NCBI GenBank assembly: GCA_023630585.1
Contig: CM042552.1
Span: 18,514,069-18,578,068, forward strand
Direction: 5' to 3'
DNA length: 64,000 nt
Source: Cranoglanis bouderius
Taxonomy: Eukaryota > Chordata > Actinopteri > Siluriformes > Cranoglanididae
Part shown: positions 1 through 11,505 of the stretch, piece after piece
Numbering within the stretch: the first letter of the stretch is position 1
Layout: each line of letters begins with the position of its first letter
Notes under the pieces: model-generated
The model's database searches: none
Told to the model about the DNA's origin: nothing
What the model saw: the letters and a program-made list of their open reading frames with translations, nothing else
Made by a program: the position numbers and the translations under genes

Positions 1-500
1 TAAAACTGAAATGAAAATGGAGATAAAATGAAAAAGCAAAGAGGTAAGGATGAAATGAAATGAAGGGAAGGATGAAAAAAATGGAGGAAAAAGCACGAAA
101 AAGGCATAAAAATGAAAAAGGGTACAGAAAGAAGAAAGAAAGAAAGAAAGGTGACAGAAAATAAGAAAACTCAGGAAGAGGTTGTGATAAAAAATAGAGG
201 AAGATAGACAAAGCCAAGAGGAGAAAGATAAAAAAAAAGAACAAATAAGAAAATGAAAGAAAGAAAGAAAGAAAGAAAGAAAGAAGGAAAGAAAGAAAAC
301 ATAAGAATGACATGAATGAAAAATATAGTGAAGAAAGTGAAAAATGTGAGGAAAACAGAAAAAGAAAGAAAAGAAAGAAAGAAAGAAAGGCAACATAAAA
401 TGAGAAAACCCAGGAAGAGAGTGATAAAAATAGAGGAAGATAGACAAACTCAAGAGGAGACAGACAAAAGAAAGAACAAATAAGAAAATGAAAGAATAAA

Positions 501-555
<55 letters not shown>

Positions 556-900
556 GCAACAGAAGAATTACATGAATGAAAAATATAGTGAAGAAAGTGA
601 AAAATGTGAGGAAAATGGAAAAAGAAAGAAAGAAAGAAAGAAAATGAACAGAAAGAAAGACATGAATGAAAAATATAGTGAAGAAAGTGAAAAATGTAGG
701 GAAAAACAGAAAGAAAGAAAGAAAGAAAGAAAAGCAGTTGGAGGAAAAAATTAAAAATAAAAACAGACTAAATAGGATGTAGAGAAAGAGTAAAAATAAA
801 GAATAAAATTAAGAGAAAAGAAATAAATGAAAGAGAAATAAAAGAAAGGAGCAAAAAAATTAAGAAAGAAAGAAATAAAGAAGAAAATGAGCTAAATCAA
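1..900. repeat. Purine-rich (GAAA)n array with higher-order repeats
   Basis: Almost pure A/G on the plus strand, built from AAGA/GAAA tetramers. Longer sub-units recur: a block starting atgaatgaaaaatatagtg appears at about 311, 571 and 661, and a block containing aggaagatagacaaa appears near 195 and 435. The order of sub-units shows that whole 90-260 bp segments were duplicated, not only tetramers. Apparent reading frames here (Lys/Glu-rich) are artefacts. Confidence 0.9.
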
Positions 901-1735
901 AATGGTACATTCTGGGATTGTCGTCTTTTACTTTAAATGTACTTTTATCTTAATAAAGAAAGAAAGAAAGAAAGAAAGATAGCTTGACTAGTGGGAAGAA
1001 AGCCGTTTGAGTGAGACGCTGAAGTGAAAAAGTCGTTGGCTGAAGTGTGCACTTCAGAGCAGTTGGTGACTTTTTGTCCCTTGGCGGAGTTCCCCGCTCT
1101 CGGAGGAGTGAGTAATGGGATCAGGCAGCTTGTCTGTGTGTAAAATCCTGTTTAAAAAGTTGAGCCACAGATGCCATCACAAGCCCCATCCAGACCGGCG
1201 TCTGAATCACATGACCTCGGAGCAAAGCCTGCTGGGAAATGAGAGGGGGGTAAAGTGGCGCACTCTCCAGCATGGCTCTGACTCAACCTGGACCGCTCTG
1301 TCCTCCGTCCTGGCCGTGGTCTCGCCGTCTCTCAGCCAATCTGCTCGATCTTGCAGCCTCTCTAATTAACAGTCTCTCAGTGGGAGGGGACTGAGGCTGC
1401 GTCTGTGCCAAGACACGAGGGCAGGTGCCAAGAATACACACTCATGGGTACCTGACATTTCATCAAGGTTTAAGATATTAGTCTGAAGCTGTATGTAAAA
1501 AAAAATAAAATAATAAAATAAAATAAAAAACCTTACTTAGCTGTAGCTCCTTTCGTTTGTCAGCTTTTTAGACTGAAATGAAGTTCGGCTGCGTTTCATT
1601 CCGGACTCATCTTCAGCCTAAATGCTGTCTACCTAGGCAGCCTACACATGAATATTATCATGCTTTTGTATTTTAAGAAAATATGAGGGAGAGAAAGGAA
1701 TGAAGGAAGAAACGAAGGAAGGGAAAAAAGAAATA
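901..1735. other. Unique DNA, no gene seen
   Basis: A mostly repeat-free stretch after a short (GAAA)n run at 954-978. The part 1000-1450 is complex and moderately GC-rich, with a CTCTAATTAACAG segment near 1361. An 84-codon open frame (1115-1369) has no recognisable domain and no convincing splice context. 1496-1530 is an A-rich run. It may hold a conserved non-coding element. Confidence 0.4.
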
Positions 1736-2546
1736 CCCTCAGAGATAAAATACTCTCAGAGATGAAATACCCTCAGTGCTGAAATACAATCTGTGGTGAA
1801 ATACCTTCAGAGATAAAATACCCTTGGTGCTAAAATGACTTCAGAGATAAAATACCTCTGAGTTAAAATATTTTTAGAGATAAAATGACTTCAGAGATGA
1901 AATATCCTCAGACATAAAAAAAAAACCCACTCACATTTAAAATACCCTCAGAGATGAAATACCCTCAGAGATGAAATACCACTAGAGATAAAATACCACT
2001 AGAGATAAAATACCCTCAGAGATGAAATACCACTAGAGATAAAATACCACTAGAGATAAAATACCCTCAGAGATGAAATACTCTCAGAGATGAAATACCA
2101 CTAGAGATAAAATACCACCAGAGATAAAATACCCTCAGAGATGAAATATCACTAGAGATAAAATACCCTCAGAGATGAAATACCCTCAGAGATAAAATAC
2201 CACTAGAGATAAAATACCCTCAGAGATGAAATACCCTCAGAGATAAAATACCACTAGAGATAAAATACCATCAGAGATGAAATACCACTAGAGATAAAAT
2301 ACCCTCAGAGATGAAATACCCTCAGAGATAAAATACCACTAGAGATAAAATACCCTCAGAGATGAAATACCCTCAGAGATAAAATACCACTAGAGATAAA
2401 ATACCCTCAGAGATGAAATACCCTCAGAGATAAAATACCACTAGAGATAAAATACCCTCAGAGATGAAATACCCTCAGAGATAAAATACCACTAGAGATA
2501 AAATACCCTCAGAGATAAAATACCACTAGAGATAAAACACCCTGAG

Positions 2547-2597
<51 letters not shown>

Positions 2598-2712
2598 CAG
2601 CCCAAAACTATGAGAAAAATTCTTAGAGAAAAAAAAAAAACATTAGAGATGAAATACCCTCAGAGATAAATACCATCCAAGCTAAAGTACCCTCTGAGAT
2701 AAAATACATTTA
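1735..2712. repeat. 17-bp minisatellite with 51-bp higher order and a poly-A run
   Basis: Tandem 17-mers of three types: taccctcagagatgaaa, taccactagagataaaa and taccctcagagataaaa. Between about 2160 and 2510 they alternate in a fixed three-unit order, giving a 51-bp higher-order unit. The array is broken by about 46 consecutive A residues (2550-2595) and decays through 2700. Early units (1735-1930) are more diverged than central ones, as expected from unequal exchange. Confidence 0.92.
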
Positions 2713-2720
2713 GATATGTA

Positions 2721-3204
2721 CAGTCCCCTCTGAAACTATCGGAACAGCAAGGCCAATTCTTCTGTTTGTGCTATACACTGAAGACATTTGGGCAGTGTGT
2801 TTTGGGTCGTTCCTCCCTATTAGATTGGATGCATTTCTCTGTAAATTGGAAGACAGATTGTTTCTGTAGACTACTGGATTAATTCTGCTGCTACCATCAT
2901 GAGCTCCATCATCAATAAAGATTAGTGAGCCTGTTCCAGAAGCAGCCATGCAAGCCCAAGTTGCTGTATTGGCTATGCCCGGTGTTTGTGCAATGCCTCT
3001 GATTGATTATCCGTCTTTCCTCGGCTTCAAAATGGCTTGCTTGTCTCCCATAGACAGCTCTCTGCTCTTCATGTTGGTTTCTCCTTTTTAACAACAAATG
3101 CAGTCTTCACAGGTGAAACCATGGGCTCGGACCAAGTGTAGATGTTCAGAGCTATTTATTGTTTAAACAATCACCTGGGCAATAAGAAACACCTGTCGCA
3201 CCTA
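2721..3204 (-). mobile_element. Tc1-like transposon, internally deleted relic
   Basis: The element starts at a TA (2719-2720) with the terminal sequence CAGTCCCCTCTGAAACTAT, matching the copy at 61820. Read on the minus strand, the transposase start (ATG at 3070-3072; ELSMG, QAILK of the helix-turn-helix) runs to about 2957. It then jumps into the middle of the catalytic domain (MAASGTGSLIFIDDG, ending GRNDPKHTA near 2795) and then straight to the terminal repeat. The right end stops inside the 5' untranslated part near 3204 with no terminal repeat. Two large internal deletions make it non-functional. Confidence 0.82.
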
Positions 3205-3328
3205 ATGTTTTTTCTTCATTTTTCTTTCTTATTAAGTCTTTCTTACTTTATAACTTGTTTTCTCTCCATCTTTCCTGTCTCTCTTTACTTCTTTTTTTGT
3301 GTGTGTGTATATACTGTATGTGTGTACA

Positions 3329-3400
3329 GTGACCTTGAGTGGTAGAAAGGCAATATATAAATGGAAAGCATTGTTATTATTATTATTATTATTTTTTTTA
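3329..3400 (+). repeat. LINE/SINE-type 3' tail with (TTA)n
   Basis: The words gaaaggcaatatataaatg followed by (ATT)n resemble the 3' end shared by fish L2-like LINEs and their SINEs, where a 'gctatataaat' motif precedes a trinucleotide tail. Only the tail is recognisable. Confidence 0.45.
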
Positions 3401-3539
3401 TTTTTTTTTTTTTCCTTTTGCATTATTATACATTTTCTTACTTTATAACCTCCATTCTTCTTACTTTCTTTCGAACCCATTGCAGAAGTAAAAACATAAT
3501 AATAATAATCAGAAGAAAAAAAGTCAAACTTTTCCAGAA

Positions 3540-4030
3540 AGTCTCTCAGATCAAATCCTCATGCTCCATTAATCATAGGCATTGATCAGTCTGGTGTAAT
3601 AATCAATAGTCGGTTAGACGGAGATGCCCCCAGCACCCATGCTGTGAATGACTGATTAGTAAAGTGTAGCGACACAGCAGCAGGTCTCCTCCGGTTTCCC
3701 CCCAAGAGAAATACGGCGGCTTGTCTGAAGCACAGCTGCCGCCGGAGCGTTCGTAATGAGAGCCACATCAAATATGGACACGGGCGGCCATTAATGAGCG
3801 ACGGTGTATAAATATTGCAGGGGAAATCTCACAGGCAGGATGAAGGGCCTGCGTGTTCATCTTTCAGCGTCCTCGCGGCTAGCATGGCGGCGCATGCTCT
3901 CTAACACGGGCTCGATCTGAACACGCCTTACACCACCGTGACCTTTAACCCCTCACAGCGAGGCTTCCTGTGTCACACTGGAGTACTCAGATATTATCTA
4001 TAACGTAGCACTGCACTGCATTCCACATCA
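3540..4030. other. Complex unique block, candidate conserved non-coding element
   Basis: A repeat-free 490-bp island between repeat fields. It contains several TAAT or ATCAAT words (ccattaatcat, taataatcaatag, gccattaatgagc near 3788) and balanced base composition. No open frame with domain character is present. The density of homeodomain-like sites suggests an enhancer, which is inference. Confidence 0.35.
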
Positions 4031-4800
4031 GGAAATCTGTCTATCTATCTGTCTTAATTCGTTACATTTCTTCTTAGTTTGAACTTTTTATCCATCCTTC
4101 TTTCTTTCTTTTTAATTATTTCTCATCATTACATTTTTTCTTACTTTCTAACTTTTATCTTTCCAGCTTTCTTTCTTTCTTACTCTTGTTTCATTATTAC
4201 TTTTTTCTTAGTTTGAACTTTTTTTTTTATCCCTCCATCTTTCTTTCTTCTTTCTTTCTACCATCCTTTCTTTCTTTTTCATCATTACATTTTTTCTTAG
4301 TTTGAACTTTTTTTTTCTTATCCCTCCATCTTTCTTTCTTCATTTGTTTTTAATTATTTTTCATCATTACACTTTTCTTACTTTCTAACTTTTACCCTTC
4401 TCGCTTTCTTTCTTTCTTTCATTACATTCTTTCTTAGTTTGAACTTTTTTTATCCCTCCATACTTCTTTTTCTTTCTTTCTACCTTCCTTTCTTTCTTAC
4501 TCTTGTTTCATCATTACGTTTTTTTCTTAGTTTGAACTTTTTTTTATCCCTCCATCTTTCTTTCTTTATTTTTAATTCTTTTTCATCATTACATCTTTTT
4601 CTTATTTTCTAATTTTTTATCCCTCTGTCTTCCTTCCTTTCATTCTTTCTTATTCTTGTTTCATCATTAATATTTTTTCTTATTTTGAACTTTTTTTATC
4701 CCTCAATCTTTCTTTCTCTTTCTTTCTTTCTTTCTCTTTCTTCCCATTAAGTATTTTCTTACTGTTTTATCCCTCGACCGTTCTTCCTTTCTACTTGTTT
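4030..4800. repeat. Pyrimidine-rich degenerate minisatellite
   Basis: Tandem blocks of roughly 75-110 bp made of TTTCTTTC runs plus the recurring phrases tcatcattac, cttagtttgaac and atccctccat. At least seven diverged copies are visible. The strand is strongly C/T biased. Confidence 0.8.
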
Positions 4801-4984
4801 TTCATCCCGCCATCACTCTTAGCTCTGTGCTAGTACAGTAGAACCCTCAGGAAATGAACAGCTACTTTATTATTAATATTTACTTGTTTGTTAGACTCTT
4901 ATATTTTCAGCAGAGCCACTCGCTAAGAGAAAAAGGATCATTTATAGACTTTTATATTTCTCATTTGAGTGTGTTTAGAAATGT

Positions 4985-5230
4985 GTGTGTGTGTTACATC
5001 ACCACTCCCTGTTCACCAAACATGATGTGACATCTGCCTCAGAAACACACATCAATAAAAAAGCAGCACCCTGTGGAGAAGTGTCCCCCAGCATACACAC
5101 ACACACCCACACAGTGCACTCTGAAGGGTATGTCTTCACAGAGGAGTGTGCATTCGAGCGCATTCCATTCAGGACTGAGAGGCGCTCCCTCGGGTACCCT
5201 GTATGTTGCCGAGAACCAGGACATGCTGCC

Positions 5231-5268
<38 letters not shown>

Positions 5269-5460
5269 TCAGTTCTTCTTGCTTTCATTTTAATTAGGTT
5301 TGTGTGTGCGCATCACAAACAGACCCCACACACACCGACAGACACACAACAGTGCCTAAGGCTTGTAACTGTCTCGTATCCATATTCCACTGGTGTGTGT
5401 GTGTGTGTTTTTGTGTGTTTTTGTGTGCATGTGTGTGTGTGTCTGAGACAGAGAGATTGA
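4985..5460. repeat. GT/CA-rich region
   Basis: Several imperfect (GT)n tracts with (GT)16-17 at 5234-5267 and more at 5392-5445, separated by short unique DNA. Overlapping frames on both strands encode only Cys-Val or His-Thr runs and are rejected as genes. Confidence 0.7.
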
Positions 5461-5517
5461 GATGCAGTCACAAGAGTCTGTGTATAATATACATTGCGGC
5501 ATGCCACAACATGTATA

Positions 5518-5518
<1 letters not shown>

Positions 5519-5574
<56 letters not shown>
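5519..5574. repeat. (CA)n microsatellite
   Basis: About 28 uninterrupted CA units, followed within 30 bp by a long (GAAA)n array. Confidence 0.95.
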
Positions 5575-5578
<4 letters not shown>

Positions 5579-5597
5579 CAGAATGACACCTGGACAG

Positions 5598-5636
<39 letters not shown>

Positions 5637-5733
5637 AAACAGGTGGGTTGAAAGAGAGAAAGAAAAATGCAAGATAAGGAAGGTTAAGAAAGAAAGAAAA
5701 GAGATGGGGTGAAAGCAAAAAGAAAAATGCAAG

Positions 5734-5787
<54 letters not shown>

Positions 5788-5805
5788 TGGTAAAACAAGG
5801 GAAGT

Positions 5806-5870
<65 letters not shown>

Positions 5871-5954
5871 AAAGAGATGGAGTGAAAGAAAAATGAAAAA
5901 TGCAAGAGAAAGAAAGAAAGAAAGAAAGAAAGAAAATGGTAAAACAAGGGAAGT

Positions 5955-5987
<33 letters not shown>

Positions 5988-6105
5988 AAAGAGATGGGGT
6001 GAAAGATAAAAGAAAAGTGCAAGAGAAAGAAAGAAAGTGGTAAAACAAGAGAAGTAAAGAAAGAAAGAAAGAAAGAAAAGAGATGGGGTAAAAGAAAAAT
6101 GCCAG

Positions 6106-6160
<55 letters not shown>

Positions 6161-6235
6161 AAAACGATGGGGTGAAAGAAAAAAAGAAAGATGCAAGAGA
6201 TAAAAGAAAGAAAAAGAAAATGGTAATACAAGGGA
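5598..6235. repeat. (GAAA)n array with ~90-170 bp higher-order unit
   Basis: Runs of AAGA alternate with a recurring spacer containing agagatggggtgaaag, aaatgcaagagaaag and tggtaaaacaagggaag. The gagatggggt word recurs near 5701, 5875 (as gagatggagt), 5991 and 6080. The plus strand is almost all purine. Confidence 0.9.
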
Positions 6236-6261
6236 AGTGAAGACAGAAAGACTATAGAAGG

Positions 6262-6385
6262 AGACAGATAATAGACAGAAGACAGAGACAGATGTGTAGA
6301 CAGAGGAATGGATAGACAGGTAGAGCAGAGAGACAGGTGTGTAGACAGAGGAATGGATAGACAGGTAGAGCAGAGAGACAGGTGT
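6262..6385. repeat. Two-copy 45-bp tandem repeat
   Basis: The words gtagacagaggaatggatag and acaggtagagcagagagac occur twice in tandem, with almost no divergence. Confidence 0.8.
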
Positions 6386-6938
6386 AATGATGAGAACTAC
6401 TTCCTGCTTTGAGCACTGGACTGACACTTAGCCACGTGTTCCTCATGAGTTAGCATCTTAGCCGTGTGATGCTGATCATCTGTCAGGTCGAACACATCAT
6501 ACGTGTCGAAACCGAACCCGAAGCCATCAATCACACGGCCGCTTCGCTCGTTAACTACGTGTCCCATCACGTGTCGTGTATTTTTAGCCGTTTATCTCCG
6601 CGCTGCGCGAGCGTGAAATTGAACAGCCAGCAGCCGACAGACGCAATTCCAGCCAGGAAGCGAGCATGGAAATGACTTCCTGTGATGACGTCGCGTTCCG
6701 TTCGGCCTGCGTGAACCTCCAGACGCTCCACACACACTTCACTGACACGCTGAGGTGAGCGGTGGACAAAAAACAAGGAGGGGAGAGTGATGCTTATGGA
6801 CTTCAAACAAAACGACAACATATGCATACTAAGCTTTTGATAAAATACATTTTAAAAAGCTAGCTCATTTTTTTTCTCAGAAATTATTTTCAAATTTTAC
6901 TTCTGGTTTTCTTCCTTTAGTTAAAAAAAAGTTTTTTC

Positions 6939-6969
<31 letters not shown>

Positions 6970-7084
6970 TGCCTACATGCTAGCTATGTATTTCATTGCT
7001 ATACAGGCTTTTTCATATTTACCTGAGTTAGCAGCTAGCAGCTAATGGGGTTGTTTGCATTTAACGTAGTTTCCTACAAACAGT
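6386..7084. other. Unique DNA with one short (GT)n
   Basis: No gene recognised. 6430-6780 is complex and CpG-rich, with short open frames on both strands that lack domains. A (GT)n tract lies at 6941-6962. Confidence 0.35.
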
Positions 7085-7320
7085 GAATGGTGTGCTAGCT
7101 AAGACATGCGCTAGCTAAGGAATGCGCTAGCTAAGACGTGCGCTAGCTAAAAATTTGCACTTGCTAAGAGATGTGCTAGCTAGGAAATGCCTTAGATAAG
7201 AGATGTGCTAGCTAGGAAATGCCTTAGATAAGAGATGTGCTAGCTAGGAAATGCCTTAGCTAAGAGATGTGCTAGCTAGGAAATGCCTTAGCTAAGAGAT
7301 GTGCTAGCTAAGTAATGAGC
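7085..7320. repeat. GCTAGCTA minisatellite, ~32-bp unit
   Basis: Units alternate gagatgtgctagctagg and aaatgccttag to give a period near 32 bp, with about four good copies from 7165 and several half-units before it. GCTAGC is a palindrome, so every unit carries a small inverted repeat. Confidence 0.88.
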
Positions 7321-8840
7321 ATATAATGAGAGACATGTTTTGTCAAAGTTTTTACAATTATTTGATAAATTCTGTCTTAAGTGTTTATTTGACGTCTTCT
7401 GCTTTAGTGTGACACTGGAAAAGAGTAAAATGGAATATGCTAGAATGCTAGTATGCTACTATTCTGTACAAAAAACATGATTTACAAAAATTGTTAGGAC
7501 AGTTATGAACTGTATTCCTGGTGCTATGGCGATAATTGAATGGGGAATGAGAGAGATGGAAAGAGAGTGAGAGATTACGTTAACATGTTGGTGTGATTCA
7601 CTTATCTCTCATTTCCCCCCCCAGTTTTCTCTCTCAGCAGCTGCTAAAGCATTTCCTCTCTTCATTTCTCTCTCTCACTCTTACTTCCCTCTGTCAGATC
7701 CCTCCATCATCACGGAGAGTTGAGCTGTCAGTCAGTGTAGCGCTTTATCAGGAGCCGAACTGCAGCAGGGGAAGGGCACAGATGCCTTTCTGACAGGCTA
7801 GCACGTGGCTAACATGGCTGTGTTACCCAAGCAAAGAGCTTCTGGAACATTCTGGTAAATTATACAAGAGTCACTTCATTTCATACAGTGATCGCTAACT
7901 ATCATGTTAGCCGACGAGTTATTTCGCTGTTTATGGTAAGCTACTGAAATGTTTAGTGCTCCTCGTTTTATGGCACTTTTAGCTATATTGAAGCTAACAG
8001 CTAATGACATCTAGCAAGTTTTAGTAAACTACTAAGTAAGTTAGGATTAGGACTAGGGACTAAAATGCTAACTAAAACCCCATCGAATCAATCCTGTCAT
8101 GTTACAATATTTCATTACCAAACTTTTTTTTTAGCAACATTAGCTAAGCTAGAGAGCTTATTGAACACTACTATGTTTAACATTTAATGTAGCTACCATA
8201 GTATGTATATGACATTAGGTAGCTAGTCAAGAACAGGTACGCTAGCAAACATCAGTTAATGTTTTGTGTAATTAGCGAACTACCAGAGTAGCTAACTGGT
8301 AGTTCATCTTAGCATGAGCTGTGTCACTGCAAGTCCTGTGCGAGTACAGACGGTGTGTTTTGGTGAATCTCCTCAGGCCGAAAGAGGCTAATTGATGACG
8401 ACGGTGCAATATTCCTTCAGAGAATTAGCCGATCGATACGTGGATACGCAGGTAACGCGAGCTCAGCGTCCTCATGCACAGAGATGTTCCATCGATTTTA
8501 ACAACACGGCCATATTCCAGCTCGAATAAAAATACCGGCTAATTTGTCAAGCCAAACCGAAGTACTGAGGGACTTTTTTTTTTTTTTTTTGTCTAACTGA
8601 GCATTATGGTGCATTATGGGATTGATTTACATGCTGTTCTGTGTTCACAGTCGGAACAGTAATACTATCCTGCTGAAATGGTAAATATAGAAATGCACTT
8701 TAATACACACATTAGATGTGGGGGGATTGTGGAGCGGGCGGCAGTGGGTTGGGAGTGAGGGGGGAGATATAAACACCGAAGCTGCACTTCCTGGAGGAAA
8801 CACTGAACTGACAACGTTGATAGGATTTCAAAGTTACATT
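7321..8840. other. Unique DNA with scattered TAGCTA words; candidate element at 8340-8560
   Basis: No exon recognised. TAGCTA/GCTAAC words are frequent at 7780-8320 but not in tandem. 8340-8560 is repeat-free and complex, with CpG sites and gaggctaattgatgacg, agaattagccgatcgatac and taccggctaatttg, so it is a possible conserved element. A poly-T run lies near 8574-8590. Confidence 0.35.
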
Positions 8841-8939
8841 AAAAAAAAGCTATATTGCAAATTATATTTTTAGAAGCTATGGAAAGAGGTAAAATGTTAT
8901 AGATAAAAAGAAACAAAGAAAGATGAAAACGGGTAAAAG

Positions 8940-9158
8940 AAATTGATGTAAAAAAAAAGGAAAGAAAGAAATTATGAATGGATGAGAAAGAAAGAAAGAA
9001 AGAAAGAAAGAAGAAATGTTGGAGGCAGGAAAGAAAAATGGAAGACAAACAAAAAAAAATTAAGAAAGAAAGAAAGGTTTGAGGCGGGAAAGAAAAAGTT
9101 CAATACAAACAAAAAATTAAGAAAGAAAGACAGACAGAAAGAAAAAGGTGAGACAATA

Positions 9159-9197
<39 letters not shown>

Positions 9198-9800
9198 TTG
9201 TGATTAAAGAAACAGGTGAAACAGTGAAAGGAGGAAATAAAGAATTGAAAAAAAGTTTAGAAAGAAAAACAAACAAATGAAAGAAACCAAAAAGTTAAGT
9301 AAGAATGAAAGAAAGAAAGAGAGAAAGGTTTGAGGCAGGAATGAAAAAGTTGAATACAAACAAAAAAATAAGAAAGAAAGGAAGAAATAGAGAAAAAGTT
9401 GAGACAAGAAAGAAAAAAAGAAAAAGGTGAGACAATAAAGAAACAAAGAAAGTTGTGATGAAAGAAACAGGTGAAACAGTGAAAGGAGGAAATAAAGAAA
9501 TTAAAACAGTTTAGGAAAAAAAAAAAAAACAAGTGAAAACAACCAAAACGTTAAGTAAGAAAGAAAGAAAGAAAGAAAGAAAGAAAAAAAGAAAGGTTTG
9601 AGGCAGGAAAGAAAAAGTTGAATACAAACAAAAAATAAAGAAAGAAAGAAAGAAAGAGAGAAAAAGGTGAGACAAGAAAGAAAGTTGTGATGAAAGAAAT
9701 AGGTGAAACAGTGAAAGGAGGAAATAAAGAAACCCAAAAGCTTAAAAACAAAAACAAACAAATGAAAACAACCAAAAAGTTAAATAAGAAAGAAAGAGAT
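8940..9800. repeat. Purine array with ~260-bp higher-order unit
   Basis: (GAAA)n runs alternate with fixed spacers. A phrase beginning gtttgagg and containing gaaaaagttgaatacaaac recurs near 9077, 9327 and 9596, and gaaacaggtgaaacagtg recurs near 9208, 9466 and 9700. This shows three tandem copies of a 250-270 bp unit. Confidence 0.88.
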
Positions 9801-9801
9801 T

Positions 9802-10075
9802 GAGTGTGCAGTTCCACTGAATGAGTTGAATCGAAGCTGCTGATTGGCCGTCTGCTGTAATATTATGACATCACATGACATGTAAATTGACATCATAAGC
9901 AGTCAGTTGGAATTGAAATCGTCCAGCATGGTGTCAGTGAGTTTCAGTGAGAAAGCTTCACACTTTAATCTTTAAGCTGCTCTCAGTGAAATTCTCTACA
10001 GAAGCGTGTGAATGGAGTCTGTGTACGATAAACACTTCACACGCACCTCAGCACAGAGGAAAACAGGAGAGAGTA
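9802..10075 (+). repeat. Dispersed repeat family X, longest copy
   Basis: This segment matches three other places in the window, all inverted relative to it: 29940-30150, 35335-35525 and 40612-40735. Shared words include gaatcgaagctgctgattgg and gctgtaat...atgacatca in the left part. The right part shares agtgaaattctctacagaag and cacttcacacgcacctcagc. Coding sequence, terminal inverted repeats and tRNA-like boxes were not found. It is probably a non-autonomous mobile element of unknown class. Confidence 0.65.
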
Positions 10076-10245
10076 CGAGGTAATGATCACTCAGGTGTTC
10101 GCTGGTTTGCAAATGTGTAACACAGGAGGCGGGGCTTTTAAACACCAGAGAGTGGGCGTGGTGAGCTGAGCTCCTCAGAGACACTGCATGAATTCCCTCC
10201 ATCATATGACTTTAAAGTAATTGACCTTGAGAAATTAATTACCTG

Positions 10246-10286
<41 letters not shown>

Positions 10287-10288
10287 AG
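10246..10288. repeat. (CT)n(CA)n microsatellite
   Basis: A TC run followed directly by a CA run. Both are pure. Confidence 0.9.
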
Positions 10289-10424
10289 TCCCGAGTGAAA
10301 GAAGCGTGTGAAGACGAGTCATTTTTCACACTTATCAGCACTCGCTTTCTCATTGCGCTTGCCCTCTGTGGTACTTAAATTTTCCTTTTTAAATTAATTT
10401 TACATTCACACTACTGCCTAATCG

Positions 10425-11140
10425 TGTAGTTTGGGACACGTCCACAGCGGACTGATGATGGTGTTTATGTGGACTATATAGTGAATAAAGCAAGTGGTTT
10501 GGGACACATCCACAGCGGACTGATGATGGTGTTTATGTGGACTATATAGTGAATAGGGTGTGTAGTTTGAGAAACCTCCACAGTGGCCCAGTGATGGTGT
10601 TTATGTGGACTATATAGTGAATAGGGGGTGTGGTTTTGGGAAACCTCCACAGTGGCCCAGTGATGGTGTTTATGTGGACTATATAGTGAATAGGGTGTGT
10701 AGTTTGGGAAACCTCCACAGTGGCCCAGTGATGGTGTTTATCTGGACTATTTAGTGAATAGGGGGTGTGGTTTTTTTGAAACCTCCACAGTGGCCCAGTG
10801 ATGGTGTTTATGTGGACTATATAGTGAATAGGGTGTGTAGTTTGAGAAACCTCCACAGTGGCCCAGTGATGGTGTTTATGTGGACTATATAGTGAATAGG
10901 GGGTGTGGTTTGGGAAACCTCCACAGTGGCCCAGTGATGGTGTTTATGTGGACTATATGGTGAATAGGGTGTGTGATTTGGGACCCATCCACAGTGGACC
11001 GACAGTGGTGTTTATGTGGACTATATAGTGAATAAGGTGTGCAGTTTGGGGCATGGCCACAGTGGACTGATGATGGTGTTTACGTGAACTGTATAGTGAA
11101 TAGGTTGTACAGTTTGGAACACGCCCACAGTGGATTGGTG
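10425..11140. repeat. 68-bp minisatellite, about eleven units
   Basis: Units carry ctccacagtggcccagtgat, gtttatgtggactatatag and gaatagggtgtg. The word ccacag recurs at about 10442, 10508, 10578, 10647, 10715, 10785 and 10852, so the period is 66-70 bp. Outer units are more diverged. The sequence resembles words of dispersed fish repeats ('actatatagtgaataggg', 'gggacac'), suggesting that a mobile element fragment was amplified. Confidence 0.92.
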
Positions 11141-11505
11141 GATTGACAGAACAACGTGAATAGCTGAATGCTAACATGTAATTAGCACTCAGTTTGAAGT
11201 CTGAGTTGTTAATAACGGCGCCCACGTTCCTCCTTGTGCTAATTTTCTCCTAGCTGATCGCTAATGAACACAGCAGGCGAGTCTGACACGATGTACTGCG
11301 TGTTCACAAAAGCAAGATTAAAACAAGGTTTGAGACTCAAAAGCTAAGACTGTGTAGTGTGCTAAACAATTGGTGTGTTACTTTTGTTAAATTGTGTTGG
11401 AACACCATCAAATACCAATATGTGGTTGAATGAGAAGGTCATGTGACAAGGTAGATGAAATATCACTGGTTTATCAGGTCGCAGTACCATGGCCGTTCAC
11501 CTAAA
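11141..11505. other. Unique DNA, nothing recognised
   Basis: No repeat, RNA gene or exon signal is seen in this 365-bp stretch. Confidence 0.3.

Noticed and set aside
1115..1369. 84-codon frame in unique DNA
   Set aside because: No domain, no homologue recognised and no splice or start support.
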